Positions 6,717-13,000 of a stretch of 13,000 nucleotides of DNA are shown here, one piece after another; the stretch's first letter is position 1; each line of letters begins with the position of its first letter. A program made the translations under genes and the position numbers. Source of the stretch: Gemmatimonadales bacterium (GTDB lineage Bacteria; Gemmatimonadota; Gemmatimonadetes; Gemmatimonadales; GWC2-71-9); NCBI GenBank assembly GCA_013812695.1, contig JACCSZ010000406.1, positions 1 through 13,000 on the forward strand. Direction: 5' to 3'. The notes beneath the pieces were generated by a model. It saw only the letters and a list, made by a program, of their open reading frames with translations, did no database searches and was not told where the DNA came from.

Positions 6717-6938
6717 ATGGCGAACGGAAAGGGCAAGCGTGCGGTCAAGCGCACCGGAGCGAGTGCGAAAGATCTCCAGAAGGTCGTGCGCTATATCGCC
6801 AACCTGAAGAAGTGGCTGCGAAAGCAGCACGCGTGGAATATCCGGGTCAGGCGGGACCTCGTCCGCGTCATTCGGAAGTGCGATCCCGGCGGCCCCGGTC
6901 TCCCGCCGGCACCGCCGCCGCCGCCGTTCAAACCCTGA
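6717..6938 (+). CDS. Small, very basic protein with Pro-rich tail, unknown function
   Basis: The 73-residue product has 10 Lys and 9 Arg against 3 acidic residues. A disordered-looking N-terminus (MANGKGKRAVKRTGASAKD) precedes a likely amphipathic helical part (residues ~19-54, LQKVVRYIANLKKWLRKQ and RVRRDLVRVIRKC), then a Gly/Pro tail with five consecutive prolines and a single Cys55. No family is recognised. The composition suits binding to nucleic acid, acidic protein or membrane; it could also be a substrate of the kinase encoded 16 bp upstream, with Thr13 and Ser16 next to basic residues. Those roles are speculation. The strong Shine-Dalgarno sequence and the operon position support a real gene. 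Its 3' two thirds is overlapped antisense by the STK2 reading frame. Confidence 0.72.
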   Translation: MANGKGKRAVKRTGASAKDLQKVVRYIANLKKWLRKQHAWNIRVRRDLVRVIRKCDPGGPGLPPAPPPPPFKP

Positions 6939-7903
6939 CGATCGCTCGAGCCGGGCGGGACAGACCTCGGAGCCCGCGTGCTGGTCTTCGCGGGTGACAG
7001 CATCGCGCAGGGAAACCTCAGTTGAGCGACGTCTCGCGTAGCATTTCCTCGCAAGAGAGGGTGGCCTCGACTAGCGCCGCCCGCGAGCGCCGCCACGAAC
7101 GCCGCCCCGGTCGCCGGCCGCCGCTCCGGCGACTTGTCCAGCGCCGCCAGCACGGCCGCCTCCACCCGCCGCGGCAGATCCGCGCGCACCGTCCGCAACG
7201 GCCGCGGCCGCTCCGCGACATGCCGCGCGATGACCGCCTGCGGCGTCGGTCCCGTGAACGGCAGCTCCCCGGCCAGCATCTCGTACACCACGCAGCCGAG
7301 GGAGTAGATGTCGGAGGCGGGTCCGAGGTCGTCTCGCCCCATCGCCTGCTCGGGGCTCATATAGGCCGGCGTGCCGATCACCAGCCCGCTCGAGCTCACG
7401 GGCTCCAGCGCGGCCTCTCCGAGCGCGCGTGCGAGGCCGAAATCGCACACCTGCGCCCGCCCCTCGTCCAGCAACAGATTCTCCGGCTTGATGTCCCGGT
7501 GGATGATCCGCTCGCGGTGCGCGCAGTCGAGCGCGTCGGCCACATCCGCGGCGACGCCCAGGACGGCGTCGAGGGGCAGCGGCCCGGAGCGCTCCAGCCG
7601 CACGCGCAGGGTTTCGCCGGGGACGTACGGCATGACGAGGTACAGATAGGGGCCGACGGCGCCCGAGTCCAGCACCGGCACGATTCGCGGATGACGCAGC
7701 CGGCTCAGAAGGTCGACCTCGCGCTGGAACCGGTCCGGCCCCAGGGCAGCTACGATCTCCCGGTGCAGGACCTTGATCGCGAGCCGCTCTCCGCCCACGC
7801 CGTCCGCGGCGAATACCGTGGCCATCGTTCCACGGCCGAGCTCGTCGTGCAACCGATAGCGTCCGGCGAAGGCGTCGCGGATGGGCTGAAGGGCGCGGAT
7901 CAT
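6791..7903 (-). CDS. Soluble Ser/Thr protein kinase (STK2), C-terminus possibly truncated
   Basis: Residues ~16-275 form a complete PknB-like kinase domain: glycine loop GRGTMATV (23-30), AIK Lys44, Glu62, HRDIKPEN (Asp137, Asn142), DFG (154-156) and GTPAYMSPEQ (177-186). Unlike the two neighbouring kinases it has no transmembrane helix and no TPR region. After AALAGG (~275) the frame continues about 95 residues of unfamiliar, Gly/Pro/Arg-rich sequence, and its last 148 bp run antisense through the small basic gene, ending ...IFHACCFRSHFFRLAI. That tail does not look selected as protein, so the gene may have lost its original 3' end, or the true C-terminus is simply short and unusual. ATG 7903 has no clear ribosome binding site. 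It is divergent from STK3, with 161 bp between their starts. Kinase identity is secure; the 3' limit is not. Confidence 0.85.
   Translation of the reverse strand: MIRALQPIRDAFAGRYRLHDELGRGTMATVFAADGVGGERLAIKVLHREIVAALGPDRFQREVDLLSRLRHPRIVPVLDSGAVGPYLYLVMPYVPGETLRVRLERSGPLPLDAVLGVAADVADALDCAHRERIIHRDIKPENLLLDEGRAQVCDFGLARALGEAALEPVSSSGLVIGTPAYMSPEQAMGRDDLGPASDIYSLGCVVYEMLAGELPFTGPTPQAVIARHVAERPRPLRTVRADLPRRVEAAVLAALDKSPERRPATGAAFVAALAGGASRGHPLLRGNATRDVAQLRFPCAMLSPAKTSTRAPRSVPPGSSDRQGLNGGGGGAGGRPGPPGSHFRMTRTRSRLTRIFHACCFRSHFFRLAI
6973..6994. terminator. Weak hairpin between convergent genes
   Basis: CCCGCG (6973-6978) and CGCGGG (6989-6994) can pair around a 10-nt loop, 35 bp after the stop of the small basic gene. 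There is no T-tract on either strand, and the hairpin lies within the STK2 reading frame, so any role in termination is uncertain. Six-base GC stems arise often by chance in DNA of this composition. Confidence 0.2.
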
Positions 7904-8031
7904 CCGGCTAAGCTATGGCGAGGCGGACGTCTCGAATAGAGCGAGATGGGGCGCCGCCTCCGTGTCAGCCGACAGTGCTCCGGTGGCACCCTCCGGTCCG
8001 GCCCGGCCTAGGGGATCGACCGGCGGGCGCG

Positions 8032-8037
8032 TATGTT
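8032..8037 (+). promoter_or_regulatory. Possible -10 element for STK3 (TATGTT)
   Basis: TATGTT is the most AT-rich hexamer in the otherwise GC-rich 161-bp region between the divergent STK2 and STK3 starts, 27 bp before ATG 8065. No convincing -35 element is visible. It is offered only as the best local candidate. Confidence 0.25.
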
Positions 8038-8064
8038 AGCGGGGTCCGACCGCCGCTGGAGATC

Positions 8065-10854
8065 ATGACCGTGCTCGTGTCTGCCGGAACCGTCCTCGGT
8101 GGCCGCTACGCGCTGGAGCGCGAAGTCGGCCGCGGCGGCATGGCCCGGGTCTACGTGGCCCAGGACATCCGGCAGCACCGCCGCGTCGCGGTGAAAATTT
8201 TGCGCCCCGACGTCGCCGTCTCGCTCGGCCCCGAGCGGTTCCTGCGCGAGATCGACATCGCGTCCCGCCTCACCCATCCCCACATCCTTCCGGTCCACGA
8301 CTCCGGTGACGCCGACGGCGTGCTCTTCTACGTCATGCCGTACGTCGAGGGCGAGTCGCTCCGCGAGCGCCTGGTGCGCGAGCGGCGGCTGCCGGTGGAC
8401 GAGGCGCTGGCCATCACCCGCGAGGTGGCGGACGCGCTCGCCTACGCCCACCGGCTCGACGTGGTCCACCGGGACATCAAGCCGGGCAACGTGCTGCTGC
8501 AGGCCGGCCACGCGGGCGTTGCCGACTTCGGCGTCGCCCGGGCGATCAGCGCCGCCGCCGACGAGCGGGTGACCTCCACCGGGCTCATCGTCGGCACCCC
8601 CGTGTACATGAGCCCCGAGCAGGCGTCCGGCGAGACCATCGACGGCCGCGCCGACATCTACGCGCTCGGCTGCGTGGCTTACGAGATGCTCACCGGCGCC
8701 CCGCCGTTCATGGGCAAGACCCCGCAGGAGGTGATCGCGCAGCACCAGACGGCGCCGCTCCGGCCGATCCGAGCGCTCCGGCCCGACGTGCCGGTACCCG
8801 TGGCGGCGGCCATCGAGAAGGCGCTGGCCAAGCTCCCCGAGGACCGCCACGCCAACGCGCTCGCGCTGATCGAGGCGCTCCGGGCACCAGGGCAGTGGGA
8901 GCCGTCGCCCGGTGCGCGGAACCGCACGGCGGCAGTGGTACTGGCGCTCGTGCTCGCCGTCGCGGCCGCGTTCCTGGCGCGGACACTGCTCCGCGCCCGG
9001 CCCGCCGCCAGGACGCCACTCGAGATCGTCGTGCTCCCGCTCGATGGCGATACGCTGCTGAGGTCTGCCGGCGCGCCCCGCGCGCACGACCTGTTCGCCG
9101 ACCTGATCGACTGGATCCCGGGACTTCGGGCCGCCGAGGCCGGCGACCTCGTGCCGGCGGGCCAATCTTGGCGCGACGTGCCGCTGGCCGACTTGCTGGC
9201 CCGCGCCCGGCGGGCGGGCGGGCGTTACCTGCTGGCCGGCGGCGTGCTGCCGGCCGACTCGGGAGCCCGCGTCACCGTGGACCTGTACGCCACCGAGAGC
9301 GGCGAGCGCCTGAGCCACGCGGTGGACAGCACCGGCGGCGGCACGCTCGACGGACCGGTCGGCCGCCTGGCCGCCGGCATGGTCGGCACCGTGGCCCGGC
9401 GCGAGGACCTGGAGCTCGGCTCCGCCGGCGCGGTGCTCGCGGCTACCAGCATCCTTCCCGCGGTCGGGCACATGCTGCAGGCACAGCAGAAATTCTGGAC
9501 CGGCGACCTCGATGCGGCGGCAGCCGAGTTGCGGAGCGCGGTGGATGCCGACTCCACCTGCGGGCTGGCCTACCAGCGGCTGAGCGTGGTCCACGCCTCG
9601 CGACACGACTACCCGGCCGCGCTATCCGCGGTGAACGCGGGGCTGGAGCGCGCCGATTCACTGGTACCGCGCTGGATCCATCTGCTGCAGGCGCAACGCT
9701 ACCTCGTACTGGGATACGGCGACAGCGCCATCGCCGCCTACCAGGGCGTCGTGCTCGACGACCGCAACGATATCGACGGCTGGTATGGCCTGGGCGAGGC
9801 CCTGATGCACCACGCGGCATTCAGCGGCGCGTCGCCGCGGGACGCGCGGCCGGCCTTCGAGCGCGTCGCGGCCATCGACAGCGCCTTTGCCCCGGTGTAC
9901 GACCATCTCGTGGACCTGGCAGTCTACGACGGCGACGAGCCCGCCGCGCGCACCTTCCTCGCCCGGGTGCGCACCGACCGTCCCCTGCATCCCGCCAAGG
10001 AAGCCGAAGTCCGGCTGCGATTCGGGCCGGCCGCGGCGCGCGCACCGGCGCTCGCGGCGCTCCGGGCGGCGGACCGCCAGGCCATCAGCGAGGCCGTAAT
10101 CTCGTGGGCGCACGGCGGTTTCGACCTGCGGCTGGCCGACACCGCCGCCAGCTTCCTGCTCGGCCGCGACCGCGTGCCCGACGACCGGCGCCGTGGCGCG
10201 CAGTACCGGCTGGTCACGCTCGCGGGGCTCGGGCGGTGGCCGGCGGGCCTGGCCGCGTGGGACACCGTGACCGGCGCCGCACCCTTCGATCCATGGCTCA
10301 TCCAGGCCGATCTGGCCGGCTACCCCGTCGGCGACCGCGCGCGACCGATGTACGAGTGGGCGCGCGCGCAGGCGCGGGCGGGCCTCACGCCCGACTTCAC
10401 TCTCCCGCCGTGGGACGAGCTCCGGCAAGGCTTCGAGGCGCTGGTGTACCGCGCCGTGCTGGCGGGCGACTCGTCCGAAACCCTCGATCTGCTCGGGCGC
10501 ATCGATCGCGCGCCGCCGGCCGATCCGGTCGAGCCCGCGCCCGACGCGCTCCGGCAGTCGCTGCGGGCGCGCCTCGCGCTGCTCTCGGCGGACACGGCCG
10601 GCGCGATCGACGCGCTGCGACGCGCCATCGCCCGTGTGCCCGAGGTGTACACGGCCAACCACCCGCTCACCGCCGTTGGGCCCCAGCGTCTGCTGCTGAG
10701 CCGGCTGTTGCTCGCCCGCGGCGACACCACCGAGTCGGAGCGGTGGCGGCGCTCGTTCGTCCGCTCGTGGTCCGTCGCCGACCGGCTGTTCGTCGCCCGG
10801 CTCGATGCGCTGGGCACGGGCATTCCCCTCTCCCCCTTCGGAGACGTCCCATGA
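8065..10854 (+). CDS. Membrane Ser/Thr protein kinase with TPR C-terminal region (STK3)
   Basis: The 929-residue protein has the same plan as STK1. The kinase domain (about 15-275) has glycine loop GRGGMARV (22-29), VAVK Lys44, Glu62, HRDIKPGN (Asp137, Asn142), DFG (154-156) and GTPVYMSPEQ (177-186). A single hydrophobic helix follows (~288-308, TAAVVLALVLAVAAAFLART). Beyond it lies a region starting TPLEIVVLPLDGD with GGRYLLAGGVL (~320-450) that corresponds to the YIDGSI segment of STK1, then TPR-like helical repeats from ~455 (MLQAQQKFWTGDLDAAAAEL and similar). All catalytic residues are intact. Long shared stretches such as RFLREI.I, HPHILP.HDSG, YVMPYV.GE and ITREVADAL show it is a paralogue of STK1. 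ATG 8065 has GGAG at 8058-8061; the upstream in-frame extension to 7915 looks non-coding. Its stop overlaps the next start by 4 bp. Confidence 0.93.
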   Translation: MTVLVSAGTVLGGRYALEREVGRGGMARVYVAQDIRQHRRVAVKILRPDVAVSLGPERFLREIDIASRLTHPHILPVHDSGDADGVLFYVMPYVEGESLRERLVRERRLPVDEALAITREVADALAYAHRLDVVHRDIKPGNVLLQAGHAGVADFGVARAISAAADERVTSTGLIVGTPVYMSPEQASGETIDGRADIYALGCVAYEMLTGAPPFMGKTPQEVIAQHQTAPLRPIRALRPDVPVPVAAAIEKALAKLPEDRHANALALIEALRAPGQWEPSPGARNRTAAVVLALVLAVAAAFLARTLLRARPAARTPLEIVVLPLDGDTLLRSAGAPRAHDLFADLIDWIPGLRAAEAGDLVPAGQSWRDVPLADLLARARRAGGRYLLAGGVLPADSGARVTVDLYATESGERLSHAVDSTGGGTLDGPVGRLAAGMVGTVARREDLELGSAGAVLAATSILPAVGHMLQAQQKFWTGDLDAAAAELRSAVDADSTCGLAYQRLSVVHASRHDYPAALSAVNAGLERADSLVPRWIHLLQAQRYLVLGYGDSAIAAYQGVVLDDRNDIDGWYGLGEALMHHAAFSGASPRDARPAFERVAAIDSAFAPVYDHLVDLAVYDGDEPAARTFLARVRTDRPLHPAKEAEVRLRFGPAAARAPALAALRAADRQAISEAVISWAHGGFDLRLADTAASFLLGRDRVPDDRRRGAQYRLVTLAGLGRWPAGLAAWDTVTGAAPFDPWLIQADLAGYPVGDRARPMYEWARAQARAGLTPDFTLPPWDELRQGFEALVYRAVLAGDSSETLDLLGRIDRAPPADPVEPAPDALRQSLRARLALLSADTAGAIDALRRAIARVPEVYTANHPLTAVGPQRLLLSRLLLARGDTTESERWRRSFVRSWSVADRLFVARLDALGTGIPLSPFGDVP

Positions 10855-11240
10855 CCGTGAGCAACGCCCAGCTCGGCATCATCGGCCTCGGTACCGACAA
10901 CCACCCGCGCGGCCAGACGCCCAAGCTCGAGTCGGTGGGCGACGACGCGGACGAGCGGTTCTACATGCTCGCCACCTTCTGCTTCGACCTGTCGCGGAAG
11001 CTCAAGTACATCTCGCTCGCGCTGGCGGAGCACTATGGCGATGCGCCGCCGGAGTGGGCGCAGCGGATCCTGCGGGACGAGGAGTACATCAATCCCAAGC
11101 CGGCGACGATTTCCTGGGCCGAGATGGCGCGGCGGGCCGAGCAGGTGATGAAGGGACTGCACAGGGAGACCGAGAACGCGGGCTACTCCGAGACGCTCAG
11201 GCGCCTCGCCGGCCAGGCCGGCGAACCGGCCGCCGAGTAG
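10851..11240 (+). CDS. Conserved-looking hypothetical protein, coupled to STK3
   Basis: The 129-residue product is not recognised. It starts MTVSNAQLGIIGLGTDNHPR, is mostly charged and likely helical (FYMLATFCFDLSRKLKYISL, then EWAQRILRDEEYINPKPATI), and has no signal peptide or membrane segment, so it is probably cytoplasmic. The ATG overlaps the STK3 stop (ATGA, 10851-10854), which implies translational coupling and a shared transcript. That arrangement suggests work with the kinase, for example as adaptor or substrate, but the sequence does not prove it. GIIGLGT is short and, without a Rossmann pattern around it, is not evidence for a dinucleotide-binding fold. It is followed by argF after 63 bp. 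Confidence 0.8.
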   Translation: MTVSNAQLGIIGLGTDNHPRGQTPKLESVGDDADERFYMLATFCFDLSRKLKYISLALAEHYGDAPPEWAQRILRDEEYINPKPATISWAEMARRAEQVMKGLHRETENAGYSETLRRLAGQAGEPAAE

Positions 11241-11260
11241 CGCGCCGTCTCGTGGCCGAC

Positions 11261-11266
11261 TACAAT
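11261..11266 (+). promoter_or_regulatory. Possible -10 element for argF (TACAAT)
   Basis: TACAAT differs from TATAAT at one position and lies 37 bp before the argF ATG, between the hypothetical gene and argF. No clear -35 is present. It would give argF a promoter separate from the kinase operon, but the evidence is a single hexamer. Confidence 0.27.
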
Positions 11267-11303
11267 CCCCCGACCTCGACCCCCGACCTCCATCCCCCGG
11301 CCT
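11267..11303 (+). repeat. Short tandem repeat in argF leader (CCCCCGACCTC units)
   Basis: CCCCCGACCTC occurs exactly at 11267-11277 and 11280-11290, with a third variant CCCCCGGCCT at 11294-11303 ending at the argF ATG. The period is 13-14 bp. The tract is C-rich and holds no Shine-Dalgarno sequence, so argF translation must start without a normal ribosome binding site. Its role, if any, is unknown. Confidence 0.6.
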
Positions 11304-12227
11304 ATGCAGCCACCGCGACACTTCCTCGCGATCCCCGACTTCACGCGCCCGGAGCTCGTTTCCCTGTTCGACCTGGCGGACCGGATGAAGCGGCGGGATT
11401 ATCGCGAGAAGCCGCTCGCGGGCAAGACGCTCGGGATGATCTTCGCCAAGAGCTCCACCCGAACCCGGGTGTCGTTCGAGGTCGGCGCCTTCCAGCTCGG
11501 CGGCCACGCCCTCTTCCTCTCGGCACGCGACATCCAGCTCGGCCGCGGCGAGCCGATCCGCGACACGGCGCGCGTGCTCTCGCGCTACCTCGACGGCATC
11601 ATGATCCGCACCTACGATCACGCCGACGCCGAGGAGCTGGCGCGCTATGGCTCGATTCCCGTCATCAACGGCCTCACCGACCTGCTGCATCCCTGCCAGG
11701 TGCTCGCCGACCTGCTGACCGTGCGCGAAGCGCTCGGCGGGTGGGATGGCAAGACCGTCGCCTGGATCGGCGACGGCAACAACATGGCCAATAGCTGGCT
11801 CAACGCCGCCGGCAGCCTCGGCTTCGAGCTCCGCCTCGCGTGTCCCGAGGGCTACCGCCCCGACCCCGACATCCTCGCGCGCAATCAGGCCAAGACCCGC
11901 ATCGTCCTCACCGCCGATCCGCGCGAGGCGGTCCGCGGCGCGCACGTCGTCACCACCGACGTCTGGGCCTCGATGGGACAGGAGGAGGAGCAGGAGGTGC
12001 GCGCCCGCGCCTTTCAGGGCTACATCGTGGACACCGCGCTCATGCGGCTCGCCGATCCGTCCGCGATCTTCCTGCACTGCCTTCCCGCGCACCGCGGCGA
12101 AGAGGTGGCGGAGGAGGTGCTGGAGGGTCCACAGTCCCGGGTGTGGGACGAAGCCGAGAACCGGCTCCACGTACAGAAGGCGCTGATGGCGACGTTGATG
12201 GCGCCGTCGATGGCCCCGTCACCCTGA
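11304..12227 (+). CDS. argF: Ornithine carbamoyltransferase
   Basis: The 307-residue protein has the length and motifs of ornithine carbamoyltransferase, which makes citrulline from ornithine and carbamoyl phosphate in arginine biosynthesis in the cytoplasm. The carbamoyl-phosphate loop is SSTRTRVSFE (50-59), followed by INGLTDLLHPCQ (121-132), the ornithine-side loop DVWASMGQEEE (219-229) and HCLPAHRGEEV (258-268) with the active-site Cys259. HCLPAHRG fits ornithine rather than acetylornithine carbamoyltransferase. ATG 11304 is the only good start but has no Shine-Dalgarno sequence; a C-rich tandem repeat precedes it. The last codons (PSP and the stop) come from the inverted repeat that begins at 12218, so the C-terminal end may have been altered by that element. 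No other arginine gene is in the window, and the next gene is gcvT. Confidence 0.96.
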   Translation: MQPPRHFLAIPDFTRPELVSLFDLADRMKRRDYREKPLAGKTLGMIFAKSSTRTRVSFEVGAFQLGGHALFLSARDIQLGRGEPIRDTARVLSRYLDGIMIRTYDHADAEELARYGSIPVINGLTDLLHPCQVLADLLTVREALGGWDGKTVAWIGDGNNMANSWLNAAGSLGFELRLACPEGYRPDPDILARNQAKTRIVLTADPREAVRGAHVVTTDVWASMGQEEEQEVRARAFQGYIVDTALMRLADPSAIFLHCLPAHRGEEVAEEVLEGPQSRVWDEAENRLHVQKALMATLMAPSMAPSP

Positions 12228-12284
12228 GCGGAGCGAAGGGGGCATGACCCAAACTCATGCCCCCTTCGCTCCGCTCAGGGTGAC
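12218..12284. repeat. Perfect inverted repeat, paired REP-like element (also a likely hairpin terminator)
   Basis: Bases 12218-12247 and 12255-12284 are perfect 30-bp reverse complements around a 7-nt loop (CCCAAAC). Each arm holds the core CCTGAGCGGAGCGAAGG, which resembles a dispersed repeat known from many environmental bacterial genomes and often mistranslated as '(C)HPERSEG' (that frame is present here on the minus strand). The left arm contains the last codons and the TGA of argF. The stem would be very stable and could stop transcription or protect the mRNA end, but there is no T-tract. A degenerate further piece, ACGCTCAGGGCTGAC, follows at about 12287-12301. Repeat identity is from memory of the motif. 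Confidence 0.88.
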
Positions 12285-12330
12285 ATACGCTCAGGGCTGA
12301 CAAACGGCTCGAACCATTGCACAGGTACGC

Positions 12331-13000
<670 letters not shown>

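Noticed and set aside
7915..8064. N-terminal extension of STK3
   Set aside because: It covers the divergent promoter region and looks like non-coding sequence; the kinase domain fits a start at 8065.
8008..9606. 532-codon minus-strand frame opposite STK3
   Set aside because: It is antisense to the kinase motifs and its sequence mirrors kinase codons in reverse; no domain is present.
10320..12170. 616-codon minus-strand frame across STK3, the hypothetical gene and argF
   Set aside because: It spans three well-supported plus-strand genes and shows no recognisable domain.
12285..12330. Glycine riboswitch upstream of gcvT
   Set aside because: Only 46 bp separate the inverted repeat and the start codon, too short, and no riboswitch core pattern is visible.

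Overview
The window is a high-GC (roughly 70%) bacterial chromosomal segment with tightly packed genes. Large Ser/Thr kinases with a transmembrane helix and a TPR-rich C-terminus, a FecR-like anti-sigma/ECF pair, and a copy of the CCTGAGCGGAGCGAAGG-type palindromic repeat together suggest an environmental soil- or sediment-type lineage such as Gemmatimonadota. This is an inference from gene style; no rRNA or other phylogenetic marker is present.

Layout. (1) 1-958, minus strand: an ECF sigma factor followed by the start of a FecR-like anti-sigma factor that runs off the left edge. (2) 959-1928: two tandem paralogous small XRE regulators on the plus strand, the first divergent from the sigma gene. 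Their upstream regions share a dyad element, ATCCCA-N3-TGGGAT, found in four copies. (3) 1953-2164: a frameshifted remnant of the C-terminus of hslU, probably a recombination scar. (4) 2295-6938: a plus-strand cluster with an S8 subtilisin-like peptidase, a membrane Ser/Thr kinase with a TPR extracytoplasmic region (STK1), and a 73-residue very basic protein with a perfect Shine-Dalgarno sequence. (5) 6791-7903, minus: a soluble Ser/Thr kinase (STK2) without a membrane segment, whose reading frame ends antisense inside the small basic gene. (6) 8065-11240, plus: a second membrane kinase with TPRs (STK3), divergent from STK2 and overlapping by 4 bp an unrecognised 129-residue protein. (7) 11304-13000: housekeeping genes, argF (ornithine carbamoyltransferase) and the start of gcvT (glycine cleavage T protein). 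They are separated by a perfect 30-bp inverted repeat that supplies the argF stop codon.

How it fits together. The left and middle parts form a regulatory and signalling cluster: an ECF/anti-sigma module, two small repressor-like proteins with shared operators, three kinases, a protease and two small unknown proteins. It abuts core metabolism on the right. The most interesting points are the shared operator-like element, the hslU scar, the peptidase-kinase-basic protein cluster, the antisense overlap of STK2 with the basic gene, and the repeat-derived end of argF. No complete known defence system, CRISPR array, tRNA, rRNA or insertion sequence was seen, and no gene-free stretch exceeds 300 bases.
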